This document shows, piece by piece, positions 6,590-10,345 of a DNA stretch of 10,345 nt. The stretch is from Gammaproteobacteria bacterium (GTDB taxonomy: Bacteria; Pseudomonadota; Gammaproteobacteria; BMS3Bbin11). Below the pieces are notes generated by a model that did not search any database, was not told the DNA's origin, and worked only from the letters and a program-made list of their open reading frames with translations. Each line of letters opens with the position of its first letter. Within the stretch, counting starts at the first letter, position 1. Where the stretch lies: positions 1-10,345 of the forward strand of contig JAUWVE010000046.1 of NCBI GenBank assembly GCA_030617565.1, read 5' to 3'. A program made the translations under genes and the position numbers.

Positions 6590-7479
6590 GAAGACTGGTC
6601 CTGAAATACCCCTGTAGAAAGGTAGCGGTCGCCTCGGTCACAAATGATTGTAACGATCACTGCGTTTTCAACTTCGCGTGACAACTCTATCGCTGCCGCC
6701 ACAGCCCCGCCCGAGGAGATACCGGCAAATATGCCCTCTCTGCGTGCCAGCAAACGCGTGGTATCTTCTGCCAGCTGCTGACTGACATCCATTGTACGGT
6801 CGACTTCATCTGCATGAAAGATAGAAGGCAGGTATTCTTTAGGCCAGCGACGTATACCGGGAATAGCTGAGCCATCAGTCGGCTGAACACCAATGATTTC
6901 AACATCCGGCTTCATTTCTTTCAGGTATCGTGATGTTCCCATTATGGTGCCGGTAGTGCCCATAGAAGACACAAAATGGGTAATGCTGCCTTGTGTGTCC
7001 CGCCAGATTTCCGGCCCGGTAGTTTTGTAATGTGCATCCGGGTTGTCTGGATTTGAAAACTGATCCAGCACCTTGCCTTTACCTGCCGCCTGCATCTCAA
7101 GCGCCAGGTCACGGGCCCCTTCCATGCTCGCTTCACGACTGACAAATATAATCTCAGCACCATAGGCAGTCATACTGACGACCCGCTCGGCACTCATATG
7201 CTCGGGCATAATCAGGATCATGTGGTAACCTTTCAGGGCTGCGACCATGGCAAGTGCGATGCCTGTGTTGCCACTGGTCGCTTCAATCAAGGTATCGCCC
7301 GGCCTGATCTCACCCCGCTGCTCTGCAGCTACGATCATATTCAATGCGGGCCGATCCTTGACTGATCCGGCAGGATTGTTGCCTTCGAGCTTGACCAGGA
7401 TGGTGTTATTTTTCCCCTCAGTGAGATACTTTAGTTTCACTAAAGGGGTGTTACCGACGAAGTCTTCCAGTTCTTGCAT
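6586..7479 (-). CDS. cysM: Cysteine synthase B (O-acetylserine sulfhydrylase)
   Basis: CysM is a PLP enzyme making cysteine from O-acetylserine and sulfide; the B isozyme also accepts thiosulfate, giving S-sulfocysteine. At 297 aa it has normal family length. The PLP Schiff-base lysine is K41 in NPAGSVKDRPA. The substrate loop TSGNT is at 68-72 and the phosphate-binding loop GTTGT at 174-178. PGIRRWP and the C-terminal CDRGDRYLSTGVF are characteristic of CysM rather than CysK. It heads a minus-strand group with the exonuclease homologue (4-base overlap) and rlmD. There is no Shine-Dalgarno-like sequence before the ATG. Instead an 11-bp palindrome (7482-7492) sits almost against it. It is divergent from the transporter gene. 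Confidence 0.95.
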   Translation of the reverse strand: MQELEDFVGNTPLVKLKYLTEGKNNTILVKLEGNNPAGSVKDRPALNMIVAAEQRGEIRPGDTLIEATSGNTGIALAMVAALKGYHMILIMPEHMSAERVVSMTAYGAEIIFVSREASMEGARDLALEMQAAGKGKVLDQFSNPDNPDAHYKTTGPEIWRDTQGSITHFVSSMGTTGTIMGTSRYLKEMKPDVEIIGVQPTDGSAIPGIRRWPKEYLPSIFHADEVDRTMDVSQQLAEDTTRLLARREGIFAGISSGGAVAAAIELSREVENAVIVTIICDRGDRYLSTGVFQDQSS

Positions 7480-7527
7480 TTTAGATAATCTATTGAGTAC
7501 GGGGTTAGCGGATTTGACCGTTTCTGG

Positions 7528-7536
7528 ATTCTACCA
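7528..7536 (-). promoter_or_regulatory. Candidate extended -10 promoter of the cysM operon
   Basis: On the minus strand TGG TAGAAT (TGn at 7534-7536, -10 at 7528-7533) matches the extended -10 consensus with one mismatch. The -35 region about 17 bases upstream is poor. The start point would be near 7521, giving a leader of about 40 nt. Confidence 0.38.
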
Positions 7537-7617
7537 TGATGACATAACGATAAAAGTATTCGGCTTCAGGATAAAAATGCTATCGTTCAGATTCATGCTT
7601 TGAAATAGAAAACTGCC

Positions 7618-9294
7618 ATGGAAAAATTCCTTCCCGTCTTCGAGACTGGAATCATTGAAATTCTGAAAACACAACCTGTATTGTTGCTGTTCCTGGTGCT
7701 CGGTGTCGGCTATTTGATCGGCAAAATTCGTTTCGGTAGCTTCTCATTCGGGCCGGTCGCCGGCGTGTTGTTTGCCGGCCTGTTTCTCGGCCACTTCGGC
7801 ATGCGTATCTCAACTGACTTACAGACCATCGGCTTTGCCATGTTCATCTTCTCGGTCGGCTACCAGGCCGGCCCACGCTTCTTCGGTGTCCTCAAGGAGG
7901 ATGGGGCCAGGTATGCGACGCTGGCGGTGGTAGTCGCCTGTACCGGATTCGGCATCGCCGTCCTCGGTGCCAGTCTGCTAACCCTGCAGCCCGGCACGTC
8001 GGCCGGCCTGCTGGCGGGTGGCCTGACCAGTTCACCTACACTTGCTGCGGCGACCGATGCAGTGCAACAGGGCATCGTGCCGGTACCGGAAGGCTGGACC
8101 AAAGACCAGGTTATTAACAATATTGCTACCGGCTACGCCATCACCTATATCTTTGGTCTGGCTGGTCTCATCACTGTCATCAAACTACTGCCGCAATGGC
8201 TGGGTATCGACCTGGTTGTAGATGCACAACGCCTGGCCAGTGAAGAAAGTGCAGATCAGAAACTGGTCAATGTCACCACACGCTGCTATCGCGTCACCAA
8301 TGAAGAAATTACAAAGTTGACAGTAGCCGAGCTGCGTGAGAAATACTGGGACCAGGCCACGGTAGTTACTTTGACACGTGACGGCATAAGTAAACAACTC
8401 GGTGATTACGAAAATATGCAACTCGGTGATCATCTGGAGGTCATTGGTCCACGCGATTTCTTTGTCAATGTCGCTCCCATGTTCGGTGAAGAGATCCTGC
8501 CGGAATGGCGCATCAGCGATGCCATTGATACCGCCCAGGTCGTAGTGTTGAACAAGCCAGTTATCGGAAAGACACTGGCTGAAATCGAGATCCAGCGCCG
8601 CTTTGGCCTGATGCTTTCACGCATTACCCAATTGGGCATCGAGGTGCCGCACAGCAATAATATCGAACTGGGCAAAGGTGACATCCTGACGGTGGTTGGC
8701 AACGCCTCACAGATAGATGCACTTGGCGAATATCTCGGGCATATCGAGCGCGATATCTCGGAAACTGACATGGTGACCTTTGCCTTCGGTATCGTCTTCG
8801 GCGTACTTGTCGGTATGCTGTCGATCGAAATCGGTGGAGTGGCTGTTGGGCTTGGTACTGCCGGTGGGCTGCTCGCTTCCGGTTTGTCGATCGGCTACCT
8901 GCGCAGCAAAAGGCCAACTTTTGGACGTCTGCCGGATGCCGCACAATGGATGCTGATGGAGTTTGGCCTGCTTGTTTTCATGGCAGGTGTCGGCTTACGT
9001 GCAGGTGGTGAGATTCTTGAAACATTTGCCCAGACAGGACCTGCGCTGATCCTGGCCGGCATCTTCGTCACAATAATACCAATTTTCGTCGGCTACTGGT
9101 TCGGGCGTAAGTTTTTGAAGATTGAACCGGTGCTGCTGTTCGGTGCCATCACCGGCGCTATGACCAGCGGGGCTTCACTGGCTGTGGTAACTAATGCCGC
9201 TAAGAGTTCATTGCCCGCACTGGGATATACCGGCACCTATGCCTTTGCCAATGTGCTGCTGATGGTAGCGGGTAGTTTGATACTGTTATTCTAA
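7618..9294 (+). CDS. Aspartate:alanine exchanger (AAEx) family membrane transporter
   Basis: The 558-aa inner-membrane protein has the AspT/YidE/YbjL layout of two membrane halves around a cytoplasmic core. Hydrophobic segments lie at about 20-36, 46-62, 68-84, 99-121, 126-147 and 165-190. Two RCK_C (TrkA-C-like) regulatory domains occupy about 215-285 and 300-375; segments then follow at 386-402, 405-426, 444-461, 474-495, 505-525 and 538-558. The halves carry matching motifs, TSSPTLAAATDA (137-148) and TSGASLAVVTNA (516-527), a sign of the family's internal duplication. AspT swaps aspartate for alanine; many relatives have unknown substrates, so no gene symbol is given. An in-frame TAG four codons upstream fixes the ATG at 7618. 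No Shine-Dalgarno is evident. The gene is GC-richer than those to its left. A terminator follows directly, then the convergent glutaminase gene. Confidence 0.88.
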   Translation: MEKFLPVFETGIIEILKTQPVLLLFLVLGVGYLIGKIRFGSFSFGPVAGVLFAGLFLGHFGMRISTDLQTIGFAMFIFSVGYQAGPRFFGVLKEDGARYATLAVVVACTGFGIAVLGASLLTLQPGTSAGLLAGGLTSSPTLAAATDAVQQGIVPVPEGWTKDQVINNIATGYAITYIFGLAGLITVIKLLPQWLGIDLVVDAQRLASEESADQKLVNVTTRCYRVTNEEITKLTVAELREKYWDQATVVTLTRDGISKQLGDYENMQLGDHLEVIGPRDFFVNVAPMFGEEILPEWRISDAIDTAQVVVLNKPVIGKTLAEIEIQRRFGLMLSRITQLGIEVPHSNNIELGKGDILTVVGNASQIDALGEYLGHIERDISETDMVTFAFGIVFGVLVGMLSIEIGGVAVGLGTAGGLLASGLSIGYLRSKRPTFGRLPDAAQWMLMEFGLLVFMAGVGLRAGGEILETFAQTGPALILAGIFVTIIPIFVGYWFGRKFLKIEPVLLFGAITGAMTSGASLAVVTNAAKSSLPALGYTGTYAFANVLLMVAGSLILLF

Positions 9295-9299
9295 AAAAA

Positions 9300-9331
9300 A
9301 TGCCGACTCATTGAGCTGGCATAATCTTTTT
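9300..9331. terminator. Bidirectional intrinsic terminator between the transporter and glutaminase genes
   Basis: ATGCC (9300-9304) pairs with GGCAT (9318-9322), and an inner CTC/GAG pair extends the stem across a mismatch. On the plus strand TTTTT (9327-9331) follows. On the minus strand the hairpin runs straight into eight Ts (complement of 9293-9300). It can end the transporter transcript, whose stop codon lies within the A-run, and, more strongly, the convergent glutaminase transcript. Confidence 0.72.
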
Positions 9332-9337
9332 ATCTCG

Positions 9338-9409
9338 CGTCACCCCGGCGAAGGCCGGGGTCCATCAATTGCTGCTAAAAACTGGATTCCGGCCATCGCC
9401 GGAATGACG
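9338..9409. repeat. Double-hairpin dispersed repeat (CGTCAnnCCGGCG type)
   Basis: Two 27-base arms, 9338-9364 and 9383-9409, are inverted copies around an 18-base spacer, beginning CGTCA and ending TGACG. Each arm is also a hairpin: CCCCGGC/GCCGGGG in the first and TTCCGGC/GCCGGAA in the second. I recall near-identical CGTCATTCCGGCG-type palindromes as frequent intergenic repeats in many proteobacteria, so this is probably a REP-like non-autonomous element. It lies in the 3' region shared by two convergent genes, a usual site for such elements. No transposase is seen. Confidence 0.82.
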
Positions 9410-9433
9410 ATCGCTATAGTTTCTGTACAGACA

Positions 9434-10345
9434 TTATTTCGGCTGCACTTTGTAGGGATTGCCACCAAGCGCATTAGAGATATCGGTAATCGCTTTCTGT
9501 GCGCGCACGCTGTTGCCCGCGGCATCCAGTGGTGGGGAAATAGCCGCGATGCCGAACTTGCCTGGTGAAACAGCCAGGATACCGCCGCCCACACCACTCT
9601 TTGCCGGCAAGCCCGTTCTGTACAACCACTGACCGGAATCATCATACAGCCCTGCGGTGGCCATCACTGCAAGGATTTCGTCTATGTTGTCAGAACTGAC
9701 CACTTTCTTGTGAGTGACCGGGTTGGTGCCGCCATTAGCCAGCGTCGCCGCCATGGTGGCAAGATCCTTCGTATTCACCGCAACTGAGCATTGACGTGTA
9801 TATATATCGGTGGCTTCGAGGGCATCGCCGTCGAGTCGCCCATAGGCATGCATCAACATGGCCAGTGCCTGGTTGCGTTGGTTGGTGTCGGCTTCAGATT
9901 TGTAGACTTCTTCATCGACACGTAATTTACGACCGGCAAAATCATTGTAGGTATTTATAATGGTGTTCCAGATGGCTTCGCCGTTGTCACCCTTGATCAT
10001 GCTGGTTGCAGTAATCGCACCCGGATTGACCATGGCATTCATTTGCTCGCCCTTGTACTGTTCGATAGCGACAATGGAATTGAATACCTGACCAGTTGCA
10101 TCAACACCCATATTGCCGGAGATAGCTTGAGTACCCGACTCCTCGATAACACGCGCCATGGTGAAGACTTTGGATATTGACTGTATCGAGACTTCCGATT
10201 TTACATCACCGACGGAGTACACCTTGCCGTCTGTGGTAACCAGGGTGATGCCAAAAATGTTCGGGTCAACTTTGGCAAGTACCGGGATGTAGTCTGCATT
10301 GGCGCCTTCCTGAAGACCCTTGTACTTGTCATAAGCTGCCTGCAG
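9434..10345 (-). CDS. glsA: Glutaminase, N-terminus cut by window edge
   Basis: Glutaminase hydrolyses L-glutamine to glutamate and ammonia, using a serine beta-lactamase-like fold. The window shows 303 residues to the stop. The frame is open to the window edge, so the GTG at 10220-10222 is internal. Visible family landmarks are ADYIPVLAKVDPNIFGI, the catalytic SxxK in IQSISKVF (Ser codon 10178-10180), NPGAI, EVYKSEADTNQRNQALAM, YTRQCSVAV, TGLPAKSGVGGGI, and the C-terminal SPPLDAAGNSVRA. Family members are about 300-330 aa. The missing part is therefore perhaps 10-35 residues and may include a signal peptide, which cannot be judged here. It is convergent with the exchanger-type transporter and shares its terminator region. 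Confidence 0.94.
   Translation of the reverse strand: MQAAYDKYKGLQEGANADYIPVLAKVDPNIFGITLVTTDGKVYSVGDVKSEVSIQSISKVFTMARVIEESGTQAISGNMGVDATGQVFNSIVAIEQYKGEQMNAMVNPGAITATSMIKGDNGEAIWNTIINTYNDFAGRKLRVDEEVYKSEADTNQRNQALAMLMHAYGRLDGDALEATDIYTRQCSVAVNTKDLATMAATLANGGTNPVTHKKVVSSDNIDEILAVMATAGLYDDSGQWLYRTGLPAKSGVGGGILAVSPGKFGIAAISPPLDAAGNSVRAQKAITDISNALGGNPYKVQPK

Noticed and set aside
9311..9645. Short ORFs on both strands (9311-9568 plus, 9340-9645 minus)
   Set aside because: Both run through the dispersed palindromic repeat and overlap the glutaminase coding sequence. No family features are seen.
10220..10222. GTG as the start of the glutaminase
   Set aside because: Glutaminase-like sequence continues upstream in the same frame to the window edge (ADYIPVLAKVDPNIFGI and more), so this GTG is an internal valine.

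Overview
The window looks like chromosomal DNA from a gammaproteobacterium. RNase E aligns from its first residues with the enterobacterial enzyme, rne and rluC are divergent across a long leader, and rlmD and cysM are of the proteobacterial type. I cannot name the genus. Base composition is moderate, with a more GC-rich stretch from about 7618.

Layout. (1) 1-233, minus: the 5' end of rluC (23S rRNA pseudouridine synthase), cut by the window edge. (2) 234-841: a 608-base rluC/rne divergent region holding a candidate rne promoter and a hairpin-rich leader. (3) 842-3403, plus: rne, with a conserved catalytic half, a membrane-anchor-like helix and a long Arg- then Lys/Ala-rich tail. (4) 3423-4070, minus: a small secreted, probably outer-membrane beta-barrel protein, convergent with rne. 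(5) 4071-4418: AT-rich intergenic DNA with four copies of a TRTCAGGC motif, three of them in inverted repeats. (6) 4419-7479, minus: a probable operon of cysM, a PolB-type 3'-5' exonuclease homologue and rlmD. A short 9-bp tandem repeat lies ahead of rlmD. (7) 7618-9294, plus: an aspartate:alanine-exchanger-family transporter, divergent from cysM. (8) 9300-9409: a probable bidirectional terminator and a double-hairpin dispersed repeat. (9) 9434-10345, minus: a glutaminase missing its N-terminus at the window edge.

How the genes relate. rluC, rne and rlmD all serve RNA modification or turnover. cysM makes cysteine. The convergent transporter and glutaminase could form a small amino-acid exchange and acid-tolerance pair, but that is inference. 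The most unusual point is the exonuclease homologue. It keeps the family scaffold but appears to have lost the acidic metal ligands in all three exonuclease motifs, so it is probably a full-length pseudoenzyme translationally coupled to cysM. I saw no insertion sequence, CRISPR array, tRNA or rRNA.
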